42,212 nt of DNA, taken from contig CACXXT010000029.1 in the NCBI GenBank assembly GCA_902771725.1, positions 1-42,212 on the forward strand. Direction: 5' to 3'. Below, one piece after another: positions 1 to 11,859 of this stretch. Positions within the stretch are counted from its first letter, which is position 1. Every line of letters begins with the position of its first letter. The position numbers and the translations under genes were made by a program. The stretch comes from an uncultured Bacteroidales bacterium (GTDB lineage Bacteria; Bacteroidota; Bacteroidia; Bacteroidales; Bacteroidaceae). The notes below the pieces were generated by a model that made no database searches, was not told the origin of the DNA, and worked only from the letters and a program-made list of their open reading frames with translations.

Positions 1-183
1 GTAAAGATACATATTTCTTTGAACCCTTCCAAACAAATTTAGTATTTTTAACGAGATTATGGCATGAATGAACCAACATCACGCATGGATAGGACAGAAC
101 AGAAAGAGAAACGCCGCAGTTTCCAGGGTGTTGGAGAACTGCAGCGCAGGTGATTATGAAGCAAAAAAATGAGGGAATACTAC
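1..183. other. window edge, no gene seen
   Basis: AT-rich opening stretch downstream of the GH125 gene. I see no ORF with family resemblance, no tRNA and no clear terminator hairpin. Confidence 0.5.
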
Positions 184-1623
184 TTACTTGATGGTGATGC
201 TGTTGAGGAGGTCGATTTTGCCCTCGCCGACGAGTTTGCAGATCAGTTCTCCGAAGAGGGTGTTCTGCCAGGCGAACCAGTCGCGAGTGTAGTTCGTGGG
301 GTCGTCCTTGTGGAAGCTCTCGTGCATGAAGCCCTTGCCGGCGTCGGTCTTCATCAGCATCTCTATGCACGCCTTGATTTCGGCATCGTCCGTGGAGGTG
401 AAGGCTTTCATCATGATGCTCATGGGCCAGGGCATGTCATGTCCGATATGGGGTCCTCCGATTCCTTCGCCCGCCTTGCCACGGAAGAAATAGGGGTTGT
501 CCTCGCTCCAGACGAAACGACGGGTGTTCTGGTAGATGGGGTCGCTGACGGGGACATCGCCAAGATAGGCCATGGCGAGCAGCGAGGGGACGTTGGCATC
601 GTCCATGAGGAGCTGGTTGCCGAATCCGTCGACCTCGAAGGCATAGATGGGGCCATACTTGGGATGGATGTTGATGGCGTACTTGTTCAGGGCCTGCTGC
701 ACCTCGTCGGCCAGGTCTGTGCACTTCCGGGCGAGGTCTGCACGCTGGTTCACCTTGGTCAGGATCTCTGCGGCATTACGGAGCTGGTGGACAGCCATGA
801 AGTTCGAGGGGATGAGGTAGAGGAAGGTGGTGGCATCGTCGCTGGGACGGAAGGCGCTGGCGATGAGTCCGCAGGGCTTCACGGGTGCTCCCCAGCCGTT
901 GTTGCTCATGGTGTCCAACTGGCGCTCGGTACGGCGCTGGAAGCGGTACTTTCCCTTGTTGCCGTCCTTGTGCTGCTGGTCGTAGAAGGTGGCGAGGATG
1001 TTCTCAACAGCCTGCAGCCACGAAGCGCCGAAGACGGAGGTGTCGCCCGTGACGGTCCAGTATTCGTAAGCCAGCCGGATGACATAGCAGAGGGAGTCAA
1101 TTTCCCATTTGCGTTCATGCAGCATGGGTTTCATATCCGTCATGTCCTTCATCCAGTCGCCATTGGGGTTGGGCTCCTTGTTGAAGGCATTGGCGTAAGG
1201 ATCAATGTTGATGCACTTGAACTGGCGCAGGACGACGCCTGCCAGCATCCGCTGCAGATGCTTGTCCTTGGGAGCAAGCTTCACGTAGGGGAACACCTGT
1301 GCGCCTGAGTCGCGCAGCCACATGGCGTGGATGTCACCCGTGTAGACAAAGGTGTCGGGGTTACCCTGGTCATCGCTCTCGGTATAGTGCACGGTGGTGT
1401 CGATGGTGTTGGGGTAGCAGTTGACGAACATCCAGGAGAGGCGGTGGTTGGTGAGCAGGCGGGCTATCTCCTTGATCTGCTTCTCGACGGCATCGGAGCG
1501 GAACAGGCGTTCGGACTCGGCCGGGCGGTTGTTGACTTTCAGGACATCGGCTTCGGCGACGTAGTCCTTTGCGCTTAGCGTGGTGGCCAGAGCAAGAGCC
1601 ACCAATGTAAGAAACTTTCTCAT
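184..1623 (-). CDS. GH125 exo-alpha-1,6-mannosidase (secreted)
   Basis: 479 residues. Residues 1-18 form a signal peptide (MRKFLTLVALALATTLSAKD), so the enzyme should act in the periplasm or outside the cell. The body matches glycoside hydrolase family 125 (formerly DUF1237): GDIHAMWLRDSGAQ at residues 96-109, the GGPHIGHDMPWPMSIMM stretch, and FMHESFHKDDPTNYTRDWFAW near the C-terminus, which carries conserved acidic residues of the family. GH125 enzymes are metal-independent and remove alpha-1,6-linked mannose from N-glycans or mannans. Length is normal. The gene lies 81 bases behind an acyl-CoA synthetase gene and no promoter motif is visible in that gap, so cotranscription is likely although the functions look unrelated. 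No GH92 or SusC/D partner is nearby. Confidence 0.92.
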   Translation of the reverse strand: MRKFLTLVALALATTLSAKDYVAEADVLKVNNRPAESERLFRSDAVEKQIKEIARLLTNHRLSWMFVNCYPNTIDTTVHYTESDDQGNPDTFVYTGDIHAMWLRDSGAQVFPYVKLAPKDKHLQRMLAGVVLRQFKCINIDPYANAFNKEPNPNGDWMKDMTDMKPMLHERKWEIDSLCYVIRLAYEYWTVTGDTSVFGASWLQAVENILATFYDQQHKDGNKGKYRFQRRTERQLDTMSNNGWGAPVKPCGLIASAFRPSDDATTFLYLIPSNFMAVHQLRNAAEILTKVNQRADLARKCTDLADEVQQALNKYAINIHPKYGPIYAFEVDGFGNQLLMDDANVPSLLAMAYLGDVPVSDPIYQNTRRFVWSEDNPYFFRGKAGEGIGGPHIGHDMPWPMSIMMKAFTSTDDAEIKACIEMLMKTDAGKGFMHESFHKDDPTNYTRDWFAWQNTLFGELICKLVGEGKIDLLNSITIK

Positions 1624-1704
1624 AGCTTGGTTCTCTGATAAAGGTTGTTTTTTGGGTTCTTTTTGTTTGTATTCTTTCTATGTGTGGATGAACGTGTAGC
1701 TCCC

Positions 1705-3378
1705 TCAGACGGGATAGTCCATGTACTTGAAGCGCTTGATACTCCTCTTCGGAGTCTTCTCGAACTCGTTGGGAACGAGGCGGATAGCATGAACACGGGC
1801 ATAGGATGGGATGATTTTGTTGAGTGTCTGCCGGTTCTCTTCCATCTGAGCCTCGAGCATGGTCTCGGAGAACTTGGCGGCCTTGACTTCTTCCGGGTCG
1901 GCATAGACGAGGCCGTAGAGCTTGTCGTCCTTCTGGATGACCACACACTCGGTCACATAGGGGAGGGAAGATAGCTTGTCCTCGATTTCCTCCGGATAGA
2001 TATTCTGTCCGTTGGCTCCGAGGAGCAGGTTCTTGGAACGTCCTTTGATAAAGATGTTTCCTTCGGGGTCGATGACTCCCAGGTCGCCGGTATGGTACCA
2101 TCCGTCCTTGTCGATGGTGGCGGCTGTGGCTTCCTCGTTCTTGTAGTAGCCGAGCATGATATTCATGCCGCGCACCAGGATTTCTCCAGGTGTGTTGGCG
2201 GGGTCGCTGCTGTTAATGCGCACTTCCATCCTGGGGACGATGCGTCCGCAGCTGCCGGGCTTGAAGGTCTTCCAATCGGCGTAGCTGATGATGGGAGCAC
2301 ACTCGGTGGTGCCGTAGCCCACGGTGTAGTTGAAACCGATATCATGCAGCACGGCTTCGATTTCCTGGTTGAAGGCAGCTCCCCCGACGATGATCTCGTA
2401 GTAGTTTCCTCCAAAAGCTTCCTGCAGTTTATGGCAGATTTCGGCCTTCACGCGTTCGCGGAGGAATGGTGTGTGGAGAGCAATCCTGAGGGCAGGCGTC
2501 TGCATCTTTGGCAGCACGGCCTTGCGGACAATCTTCTCGATAATCAGGGGTACTGCCACAATCAGACGCGGCTTCAGGTCGGCAAAAGCGGACAGAAGCA
2601 CGGCGGGCGAAGGGGTCTTGGAGAGGAAATTGACGTGTATGCCATGGAGGAACTCATAGATGAACTCGAAGGCCATGCCATACATGTGCGCCATGGGCAG
2701 CATGGAAAGGACTTTGTCGCCGGGACCCATATCGTTGCCGAGCATATCGACGGCGAACTTGTAGTTGCTCCACATGGCACGGAAGGGAATCATGACGCCC
2801 TTGGAGTTGGAGGTCGTGCCGCTGGTGTAGTTCAGCACAGCCAGTTCGTCGGGGGAGTCGTGATAGTAGTTTATGTCGCGCGAGCGAAAGTTCATGGGAT
2901 ATTTCTGGCCGAAGAGGCGGTTGAGGTTCTCGCGTGCGTACCTTACTTTATCCGTACGCCCGACCAGCAGCTTATACTCGTCGTTGGAGTTTCCGAAGAT
3001 GCCCTCGAGTCCCGGCATCTTGTCGGCATCCAGATGTGGCCACACCTGATCACCGCAAAACAGCAGCTTGGATTCGGAGTGATTGACGATATCGTGGATC
3101 TGTTCTGGATGGAATTCGTGCAGAATGGGAACAGCAACGGCTCCGTAGGTGAGTGTAGCCAGGAATGCGATGCCCCAGCGGGAACTGTTGCGGCCGCAGA
3201 TGGCAACCTTGTCTCCGTGTTTCACACCCGAAGCCTCGAGGATGATGTGGAGTTTCTCGATGATTCGGGCGACGTCCTTGTATTGGAAGGTCTGCACGCC
3301 ATAGTCGCTGAGTCCGTCCCGGTCCCAGTGTTTCTGCAGACTTTGCTGTACGCACGCATTGAAACTGATATTTTCCAT
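1705..3378 (-). CDS. AMP-dependent acyl-CoA synthetase, copy 2
   Basis: 557 residues, ANL superfamily. The P-loop-like motif YTSGTTSNSKGVMIP (about residue 185), YGTTECAPIISY, the adenylate-binding GWYHTGDLG and the hinge KGRSKNLLLGANGQNIYPEEIE with its trailing lysine-rich end are all present, so the protein looks active. It should activate a carboxylic acid, probably long-chain fatty acid, with ATP and CoA; the substrate cannot be read from sequence. It has no signal peptide or membrane segment. It is a close tandem paralogue of the gene 36 bases upstream, roughly three quarters identical by eye, with the same start and end motifs (FQYKDVARIIEKLHIILEASGV near the start). No promoter is visible between the copies. 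Confidence 0.9.
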   Translation of the reverse strand: MENISFNACVQQSLQKHWDRDGLSDYGVQTFQYKDVARIIEKLHIILEASGVKHGDKVAICGRNSSRWGIAFLATLTYGAVAVPILHEFHPEQIHDIVNHSESKLLFCGDQVWPHLDADKMPGLEGIFGNSNDEYKLLVGRTDKVRYARENLNRLFGQKYPMNFRSRDINYYHDSPDELAVLNYTSGTTSNSKGVMIPFRAMWSNYKFAVDMLGNDMGPGDKVLSMLPMAHMYGMAFEFIYEFLHGIHVNFLSKTPSPAVLLSAFADLKPRLIVAVPLIIEKIVRKAVLPKMQTPALRIALHTPFLRERVKAEICHKLQEAFGGNYYEIIVGGAAFNQEIEAVLHDIGFNYTVGYGTTECAPIISYADWKTFKPGSCGRIVPRMEVRINSSDPANTPGEILVRGMNIMLGYYKNEEATAATIDKDGWYHTGDLGVIDPEGNIFIKGRSKNLLLGANGQNIYPEEIEDKLSSLPYVTECVVIQKDDKLYGLVYADPEEVKAAKFSETMLEAQMEENRQTLNKIIPSYARVHAIRLVPNEFEKTPKRSIKRFKYMDYPV

Positions 3379-3414
3379 GAACGATAGTTTTCTTTGTTTT
3401 GGATGGTGAATCCC

Positions 3415-5094
3415 TTAGACGGGATAGTTTGTGTACTTGTATCGCTTGATGCTCTTCTTGGGTGTCTTCTCGAACTCCTCAGGCATGAGTCTGATGGCAT
3501 GCACACGGGCATAGAGCGGCACGATCTTGTTGAGCTCTATGCGATTTATTTCCATCTGCTCTTCGAGCTGTGCAGGCGTGAGTCCGCCTTTCCTGACCTC
3601 GTCCGGATCGGCATAGACGAGTCCGTAGAGCTTGTCGGCCTTCTGAATGACGACACACTCTGAGACGTAGGGCAGGGAGGAAAGCTTGTCCTCGATTTCC
3701 TCGGGGTAGATATTCTGTCCGTTGGTTCCGAGGAGCATATTCTTCGAACGTCCCTTGATGTAGACGTTGCCTTCGGAATCCATGATGCCGAGGTCTCCTG
3801 TGTGGTACCATCCGTCTTTGTCCAGCGTCTGGGCGGTGGCTTCGTCGTTCTTGTAGTAACCCAGCATGACGTTCATGCCGCGAGCCAGGATTTCGCCGGG
3901 TACGTTGGCAGGGTCGTTGCTGTCGATGCGAATCTCCATACGGGGTGCAGCCTTGCCGCAGGAACCTTGCTTGAACTTATCCCAGGGTGCATAGCAGATG
4001 ATGGGAGCACATTCCGTGGCTCCGTAGCCGATGGTGTAGTTGAAGCGGATGCCCTTGAGGAACACCTCGATATCGTGGTTCATGGCAGCTCCGCCGACGA
4101 TGATCTCGAAGAAGTTGTCGCCGAATGCCTTCTGCATCTTGCGGCGGATGTTCATCTTCACGCGGTCGCGCAGCAGGGGAGTCATCAGGGCCAGACGGAT
4201 GGCCGGAGCCTTGATCTTGGGGAAGATGGCCTTGCGCACCACTTTCTCTATGAGCAGCGGAACGGCGATGACGACTTTGGGTTTCAGGTCTGAGAAAGCC
4301 TTCAGCAATACCGTGGGCGAAGGGGTCTTGCCGAGCAAATGCACATGGGCACCACGGGTTATCTCGTAGAGGAACTCGAATGCCATGCCGTACATATGTG
4401 CCATGGGCAGGATGCTGACGATGTTGTCGCCGGCCTTGACATGTGCGTCGTAAACCTGGTGGGCAAATTCCACGTTGCTCCAGAGGGCGCGGTAGGGAAT
4501 CATGACGCCCTTGGAGTTGGAGGTCGTGCCGCTGGTGTAGTTCAGCACCGCCAACTCGTCGGGAGAATCAACATAGTAGGAGATGTCCCTGGCGCGGAAA
4601 TTCATGGGGAAGCGTTCACCGAAGAGGCGGTTGAGGTTCTCTCGCGCGTACTTTACTTTCTCCGTACGCCCGATGAGCAGGCGGTACTCGTCGTTGGAGT
4701 TGGCGAAGATTCCTTCCAGCCCTGGCATCTTGTCGGGATCCAGGGTGGGCCACACCTGATCGCCAACGAAGAGCAGCTTTGCCTCCGAGTGGTTGACGAT
4801 ATCATGAATCTGTTCTGGATGGAATTCGTGGAGAATGGGCACAGCCACGGCTCCATAGGTCAGGGTTGCCAGAAAGGCAATACCCCAGCGGGAAGTGTTG
4901 CGCCCGCAGATGGCTACTTTGTCGCCACGTTCAACCCCCGAAGCTTCGAGGATAATGTGTAGTTTTTCAATAATTCGGGCTACGTCTTTGTACTGAAAAG
5001 TGTTTGTTCCATAATCCGAGAGCGCATCCTTGTCCCAATGGTCTTTGATACTTTTCTGGAGAATGGAGTTGAAACTAGGACATTCCATTGTCAT
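3415..5094 (-). CDS. AMP-dependent acyl-CoA synthetase, copy 1
   Basis: 559 residues. It carries the same ANL-family motifs as its downstream neighbour: YTSGTTSNSKGVMIPYRA, YGATECAPIICY, GWYHTGDLG and KGRSKNMLLGTNGQNIYPEE. It is predicted to form an acyl-adenylate and then an acyl-CoA in the cytoplasm. It is the first gene of a three-gene minus-strand unit with a strong Bacteroidota promoter 90-121 bases upstream of its start. Differences from copy 2 cluster in the middle region (for example the segments around residues 205-260 and 290-330), which in this superfamily helps shape the acyl pocket, so the copies may differ in chain preference (inference). The ATG at 5094 was chosen because it aligns with the start of the paralogue; a second Met follows two codons later. 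Confidence 0.9.
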   Translation of the reverse strand: MTMECPSFNSILQKSIKDHWDKDALSDYGTNTFQYKDVARIIEKLHIILEASGVERGDKVAICGRNTSRWGIAFLATLTYGAVAVPILHEFHPEQIHDIVNHSEAKLLFVGDQVWPTLDPDKMPGLEGIFANSNDEYRLLIGRTEKVKYARENLNRLFGERFPMNFRARDISYYVDSPDELAVLNYTSGTTSNSKGVMIPYRALWSNVEFAHQVYDAHVKAGDNIVSILPMAHMYGMAFEFLYEITRGAHVHLLGKTPSPTVLLKAFSDLKPKVVIAVPLLIEKVVRKAIFPKIKAPAIRLALMTPLLRDRVKMNIRRKMQKAFGDNFFEIIVGGAAMNHDIEVFLKGIRFNYTIGYGATECAPIICYAPWDKFKQGSCGKAAPRMEIRIDSNDPANVPGEILARGMNVMLGYYKNDEATAQTLDKDGWYHTGDLGIMDSEGNVYIKGRSKNMLLGTNGQNIYPEEIEDKLSSLPYVSECVVIQKADKLYGLVYADPDEVRKGGLTPAQLEEQMEINRIELNKIVPLYARVHAIRLMPEEFEKTPKKSIKRYKYTNYPV

Positions 5095-5183
5095 ATTCCT
5101 TTTTTTACTGCATTTTTAATTGGTACTACCGGAATTTCGGTCTCAGGGGACCCTGATTCATGCACATTCCGATAAATCGTGTG

Positions 5184-5215
5184 CAAAGGTAATGTCTTTT
5201 TTGCACATTCCCAAA
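5184..5215 (-). promoter_or_regulatory. Bacteroidota promoter for acyl-CoA synthetase operon
   Basis: Reading on the minus strand, a TTTG -33 box (5212-5215), a 20-base spacer and a perfect TACCTTTG -7 box (5184-5191). Transcription would start near 5178, giving a leader of about 85 bases. Confidence 0.8.
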
Positions 5216-5315
5216 TTTTATGTGCAAAAAGTGTCATTCCTACGGTCATTTATTTTATTGCAGGACTGAAAAGGACAAGAAAAGGGATAAATAGTAGAAT
5301 AAATGGGGCAGAATA

Positions 5316-5849
5316 CTACGCAATGGTCACAAACTGGTCGAGGTGATTGTCTACATAGTGCGCAATGAAAGTAGTGATGGCTTCCTCGTTCTCGATGAAG
5401 GTGTCGTCGAGTTCATCGAAGTCGGGATATTGCTCGAAGAGTGCCATGAACTCATCGTCGGTGCAGGGGCGTGTGAGTTCCTCTCCGTACTGCTCGAAGA
5501 GTTTGCGGCCCTTGTAGATCAGGCGCGAGAAATCGTGGAGGAAGGTGGTACCGCCTTCTGCTTCGACATCCTCGCCCCAGAGGCGGATGGCCTTTGCGAA
5601 GGGATTGAGGAAGATGAAGGGTCCCAGCCCGTTGTGGATGAGCTGCACGAAGCCGCCGTCGAGTACTTCGTCGCGAAGCATTCGGTAGGCGAGCAGGGTG
5701 ATTTGTTCGCCGTTCAGCTCGGGCATCGTCTGGGCATTCAGTTCTCCGCCGATGGCCTCGAGCAAGGTGTCGGAGATGAGGTTGAGGAAGGCGTCCATTC
5801 CTTCGCCGGCAGCGGCGATGATTCGGGATTCAGTCAGATTAGGTAGCAT
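5316..5849 (-). CDS. DUF4375/DMP19-like acidic protein
   Basis: 177 residues, cytoplasmic, strongly acidic throughout its C-terminal half. The central LLAYRMLRDEVLDGGFVQLIHNGLG resembles the E-V-x-N/D-G-G-F-x-Q-F-x-x-N-G signature of DUF4375, the fold of DMP19. In Neisseria, DMP19 is a DNA-mimic protein that binds a transcription factor; most DUF4375 proteins have no known role. The gene sits 60 bases downstream of metH on the same strand with no promoter motif in the gap, so it is probably the last gene of the TPR-ribH-smpB-metH unit. The link to methionine synthesis is unclear. The domain assignment is by motif recognition only. Confidence 0.65.
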   Translation of the reverse strand: MLPNLTESRIIAAAGEGMDAFLNLISDTLLEAIGGELNAQTMPELNGEQITLLAYRMLRDEVLDGGFVQLIHNGLGPFIFLNPFAKAIRLWGEDVEAEGGTTFLHDFSRLIYKGRKLFEQYGEELTRPCTDDEFMALFEQYPDFDELDDTFIENEEAITTFIAHYVDNHLDQFVTIA

Positions 5850-5909
5850 GGTGGTCTGTAGGAAGATGAGGGTGAGTGGGTTTTGAAATATAGATGATGA
5901 TGGTAGGCC

Positions 5910-8792
<2,883 letters not shown>

Positions 8793-8811
8793 TGCTGAAT
8801 TGATTGGTTTT

Positions 8812-8868
8812 AGGGGAGGGGGGACCCGAAGGTGACCCTTCGGGAACTACTGCCGGGGAGGGGGGAGA
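8812..8868 (-). repeat. GC-rich palindromic element inside smpB 3' end
   Basis: It contains a perfect hairpin at 8825-8844 (arms CCCGAAGG and CCTTCGGG, loop GTCA on the minus strand), flanked on both sides by CCCCCCTCCCC runs (8814-8824 and 8854-8864). It looks like a REP-type intergenic repeat that has entered or replaced the end of smpB. A palindrome of the same geometry (8-bp arms, GTCA loop) occurs at 25889-25908. Confidence 0.7.
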
Positions 8869-9301
8869 TTGGAGGAGGGTCTCGCGCTTGTCGTAGCTGT
8901 GCTTGCCTCGTGCGAGATAGATGTCGAGCTTTGCACGTCCGTTCTCGTCGATGAAGAGGAGGGTGGGGACGATGGTGGTGCCTGGGCTCTTGAGGGCGTT
9001 CTGCAGGCGTCGGATTTCGCGTCGGTTGAGCAGGAGTTTGCGGTCGCGGCGTGCGGCGTGGTTGTTGTAGGTGCCGTAGAAGTACTGGGCGATGTTCATG
9101 TTCTTGACCCATACTTCACCTGCGAGGATGATGCAGTAGGTGTCTACAAGGCTGGCTTTTCCGAGACGGATGCTCTTGATTTCCGTGCCGGTGAGGACCA
9201 GTCCTGCGGTGTATTTCTCCATCAAGAAGTAGTCGAACTCGGCTTTGCGGTTCTTGATGTTGATGGTGCGTTGCTTTTCTTTTGCCATGATTAATAATGA
9301 A

Positions 9302-9377
9302 AGTCCCCCAAAGGCGAGGGGCTTCAGATAGGGGGAAGGTGAAACCCCTCCCCTTTGGGGGAGGTGGGGAGGGGACT
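9302..9377. repeat. nested palindromic repeat between ribH and smpB
   Basis: Three nested or competing complementary pairs: AGTCCCC (9302-9308) with GGGGACT (9371-9377), CCCCAAAGG (9306-9314) with CCTTTGGGG (9352-9360), and CCCCTCCCC (9345-9353) with GGGGAGGGG (9366-9374). It fills almost the whole ribH-smpB gap and looks like a Bacteroidota intergenic repeat. In the transcript it would form a strong structure between the two genes. Confidence 0.7.
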
Positions 9378-9384
9378 CGCTTGG

Positions 9385-9870
9385 TTATTCGTCGCCGAAG
9401 GCCACCATCTTGATGGCGGTGATGGCACACTCGGTACCTTTGTTGCCCAGTCGTCCGCCACATCTTTCCTCGGCCTGCTCGGGCGTGTTGCAGGTCAGGA
9501 GTCCGTAGATAACGGGGACCTCTGCCTTGAGGTTCAGTTCAGCCAGCCCTTGTGTGGTGCCCTGACAGATGTAGTCGAAGTGGGGTGTGTCGCCTCTGAT
9601 GACGCATCCGATGGCTATGACGGCGTCGACGTCCACATTCTCCAGCATCCAAGCTGCGCCATAGATGAGTTCGAAACTGCCGGGGACATGCTTTACGACG
9701 ATGTCTTCCTCGAGCGCGCCATGGGCTTTCAGGGTCTCGATGGCAGCATCGGCCATAGCGTAGGTGTAGCGGTCGTTCCAGTCTGCCACCACAATGCCGA
9801 AGCTCAAGCCCTCGGCCGAGGGTACGCTGGCGGCGTCGTAGGAGGAGAGGTTGTGAAGTGCGGAAGCCAT
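9385..9870 (-). CDS. ribH: 6,7-dimethyl-8-ribityllumazine synthase
   Basis: 161 residues, normal length. It condenses 3,4-dihydroxy-2-butanone 4-phosphate with 5-amino-6-ribitylamino-uracil, the penultimate step of riboflavin synthesis. Family motifs are clear: [45 protein letters not shown] (with the catalytic-site His in TPHFDY) and [22 protein letters not shown]. It should assemble into the usual 60-mer or pentamer in the cytoplasm. It lies 36 bases behind the TPR gene, an arrangement I recognise from other Bacteroidales, and no other rib gene is in the window. Confidence 0.96.
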   Translation of the reverse strand: MASALHNLSSYDAASVPSAEGLSFGIVVADWNDRYTYAMADAAIETLKAHGALEEDIVVKHVPGSFELIYGAAWMLENVDVDAVIAIGCVIRGDTPHFDYICQGTTQGLAELNLKAEVPVIYGLLTCNTPEQAEERCGGRLGNKGTECAITAIKMVAFGDE

Positions 9871-9906
9871 AGGCGGAATGTTGGAGTTTGGAGTTTTGGT
9901 GTTCTC

Positions 9907-10581
9907 TTATTCGCTGAGACGCTCGATGTACTTGTCAATCTCCTGGTATGCCATGGAGTTGATGTACTTGGTCTTGACCTCGCGATAGCAGTCGAGTGCC
10001 TTCTGGGGCTTGCCCTGTGCCTCGTAGAGCTCTCCTGCCTGGATGAGGTAGTTGGGGGAGAGGCTGTTGTTGTCGGCCTTCTTAGCAGCCTTCAGGAGGT
10101 AGTCGATGGCCTTGTCGTTCTGTCCGAGGTTGGCGTAGACATTTCCCAGGAGTCCGAGAGCGGCGGGGGAGATGATGGCGTCGTTCTTGGTGCTGAATTT
10201 CTCGAGCTCAGCCTTGGCTTCTTCCCACTTCTCGGTCTGTGCGTAGCAGATACCAGCATAGAGGTGAGCGAGGTTTCCGGCCTTTGTGCTGCCGTATTCC
10301 TTAGCCACCTGGATGAATCCCACGCATCCCTGACCGTCGCCGTTCAGCGCCTTGTCGTAGTTGTCGGCGTTGAAGTAGTTCTCGCATTTTGCCAGGGCCT
10401 CGTTGGCCTTCTGGATGTTGGGGTTCCGTACGAGCTGCACGTATCCGATCCATGCTGCTGCGATGACCACGATGGCACAGATGCCATAGAGGATTTGCTT
10501 CTGATACTTGTCGAAGAATGCTTCGGTCTTGGTAACTGCCTCGATGTTCTGCGGGGCTTCTAGCTGTTGTTTTTTTGCCAT
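9907..10581 (-). CDS. membrane-anchored TPR protein
   Basis: 224 residues. A short basic N-terminus is followed by one membrane segment (about residues 30-50, ILYGICAIVVIAAAWIGYVQLV), then a periplasmic region of tetratricopeptide repeats: units such as AHLYAGICYAQTEKWEEAKAELEKF, AALGLLGNVYANLGQNDKAIDYLLKAAKKA and YLIQAGELYEAQGKPQKALDCYREV. The layout is like YfgM, an ancillary protein of the secretion machinery, but equivalence is not proven. It is the first gene of the ribH-smpB-metH unit and diverges from recF. Confidence 0.85.
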   Translation of the reverse strand: MAKKQQLEAPQNIEAVTKTEAFFDKYQKQILYGICAIVVIAAAWIGYVQLVRNPNIQKANEALAKCENYFNADNYDKALNGDGQGCVGFIQVAKEYGSTKAGNLAHLYAGICYAQTEKWEEAKAELEKFSTKNDAIISPAALGLLGNVYANLGQNDKAIDYLLKAAKKADNNSLSPNYLIQAGELYEAQGKPQKALDCYREVKTKYINSMAYQEIDKYIERLSE

Positions 10582-10656
10582 TTTTGTTATGAGTTTTTTT
10601 ATGAATTTGTACCTTTATATATGCCTACGCGCGCACGTGTCGCGCCAAAAGCGGTG

Positions 10657-10688
10657 CAAAATTACTTAAATTCTTTGGTTTGTTCAAC
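10657..10688 (-). promoter_or_regulatory. promoter of the TPR-ribH-smpB-metH unit
   Basis: On the minus strand: TTG (10686-10688), a 21-base spacer and TAATTTTG (10657-10664). The leader would be about 70 bases. It faces the recF promoter. Confidence 0.65.
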
Positions 10689-10726
10689 TTTTTGCGCGAT
10701 TATTTCGTTTTTCGGGCAAGAAATCG

Positions 10727-10734
10727 TACTTTTG
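10727..10734 (+). promoter_or_regulatory. recF -7 box
   Basis: TACTTTTG 25 bases before the recF start codon. The -33 region (TATTTC near 10701-10706) is a weak match. Confidence 0.5.
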
Positions 10735-10758
10735 CCCCCGTTTTCGAGTCCTCGAGCC

Positions 10759-11859
10759 ATGATTTTAAGCAAAATCTCTATTCTGAACTACAAAAACATC
10801 GCGCAAGCCGACCTCGACCTCTCGCCGAAGATGAACTGCCTGATCGGGCAGAACGGCGAGGGCAAGACGAACGTGCTCGACGCCATCCACTTCCTGGCCC
10901 TCTGCAAGAGCAGCACCACGAGCGTGGATTCCGCCTGCATCCGCCACGACGAGGACTTCTGCGTGCTGCAAGGCGATTTCGAGCGCGAGGACGGCATGAA
11001 GGAGGAGATCTATCTGGGCATGAAGCGTGGTCAGAAGAAACAGCTGAAGCGCAACAAGAAGCCCTACAAGCGGCTGACGGAGCACATCGGTCTCATCCCG
11101 CTGGTGGTGGTGTCTCCGCTGGACGGCCTGCTCATAGCGGGCGGCAGCGAGGAGCGCCGTCGTTTCCTGGATGTGGTGATCTCGCAGACGGACCACCGCT
11201 ACCTCGAAGCGCTCGTCTGCTACAACAAAGCCCTGCAGCAGCGCAACGCCCTGCTGAAGCTGGAGGAACCGGGTCCCGACCCTGAGGTGCTCGGCCTCTG
11301 GGAGGAGGAGATGGCTCGCCACGGGCAGGTTATCTTCGAGGCCCGGCAGCGCTACGTCGAGGAGTTCATGCCCATCTTCCAGCGCATCTATGCACGCATC
11401 AGCCGGGAGCGGGAAAGCGTGGGGCTGCAGTACGTCTCCCACGCACAGCGAGGCCCCCTGCTGGACATCATCCGCAGGGACCGCCAGAAGGACCTCGTCA
11501 TGGGCTACTCGCTGCACGGCGTTCACAAGGACGAGCTGGAGATGACTCTCGGCGGCTTCCCCATCAAGCGCGAGGGCTCGCAGGGTCAGAACAAGACCTA
11601 CCTCATCGCCCTGAAGCTGGCTCAGTTCGACTTCCTCCGCCGCACAGGCAGCCAGACGACGCCCATCCTGCTGCTGGACGACCTCTTCGACAAGCTCGAC
11701 GCCGAACGCGTGGAGCAGATTGTGCATCTGGTTGCCGGCGACAGCTTCGGGCAGATTTTCATCACCGACACCAATCGCGACCATTTGGATCAGATTCTGA
11801 CGCGCATGGACAGCGACTACCGGTTATTTCACGTCCAGGGAGGGACGATTTCGGAATGA
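10759..11859 (+). CDS. recF: DNA replication/repair protein RecF
   Basis: 366 residues from the ATG at 10759; the open frame begins earlier at 10567, but the extra 64 codons cross both promoters and do not resemble RecF. RecF is an SMC-like ATPase that helps RecO and RecR load RecA on gapped DNA. Seen here: the N-terminal ISILNYKNIAQADLDLSPKMN, Walker A GQNGEGKTN (30-38), signature region GSQGQNKTYLIALKLAQ, and Walker B PILLLDDLFDKLDAERV. Length is normal. The stop overlaps the next gene's start in ATGA, so the two are translationally coupled. Confidence 0.96.
   Translation: MILSKISILNYKNIAQADLDLSPKMNCLIGQNGEGKTNVLDAIHFLALCKSSTTSVDSACIRHDEDFCVLQGDFEREDGMKEEIYLGMKRGQKKQLKRNKKPYKRLTEHIGLIPLVVVSPLDGLLIAGGSEERRRFLDVVISQTDHRYLEALVCYNKALQQRNALLKLEEPGPDPEVLGLWEEEMARHGQVIFEARQRYVEEFMPIFQRIYARISRERESVGLQYVSHAQRGPLLDIIRRDRQKDLVMGYSLHGVHKDELEMTLGGFPIKREGSQGQNKTYLIALKLAQFDFLRRTGSQTTPILLLDDLFDKLDAERVEQIVHLVAGDSFGQIFITDTNRDHLDQILTRMDSDYRLFHVQGGTISE

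Noticed and set aside
169..1308. Long open frame on the plus strand opposite the GH125 gene
   Set aside because: GC-rich antisense shadow; no family motifs, while the minus strand encodes a complete GH125 protein. The same applies to other long antisense frames, such as those opposite metH (6270-7811), the M3 peptidase (15624-17234) and the GH30-like gene (36550-38298).
8793..8870. Cobalamin riboswitch upstream of metH
   Set aside because: The gap contains only the palindromic element; no B12-box-like sequence is visible.
10567..10758. 64-codon N-terminal extension of recF
   Set aside because: It overlaps both divergent promoters and has no RecF resemblance; ATG 10759 gives the normal N-terminus.
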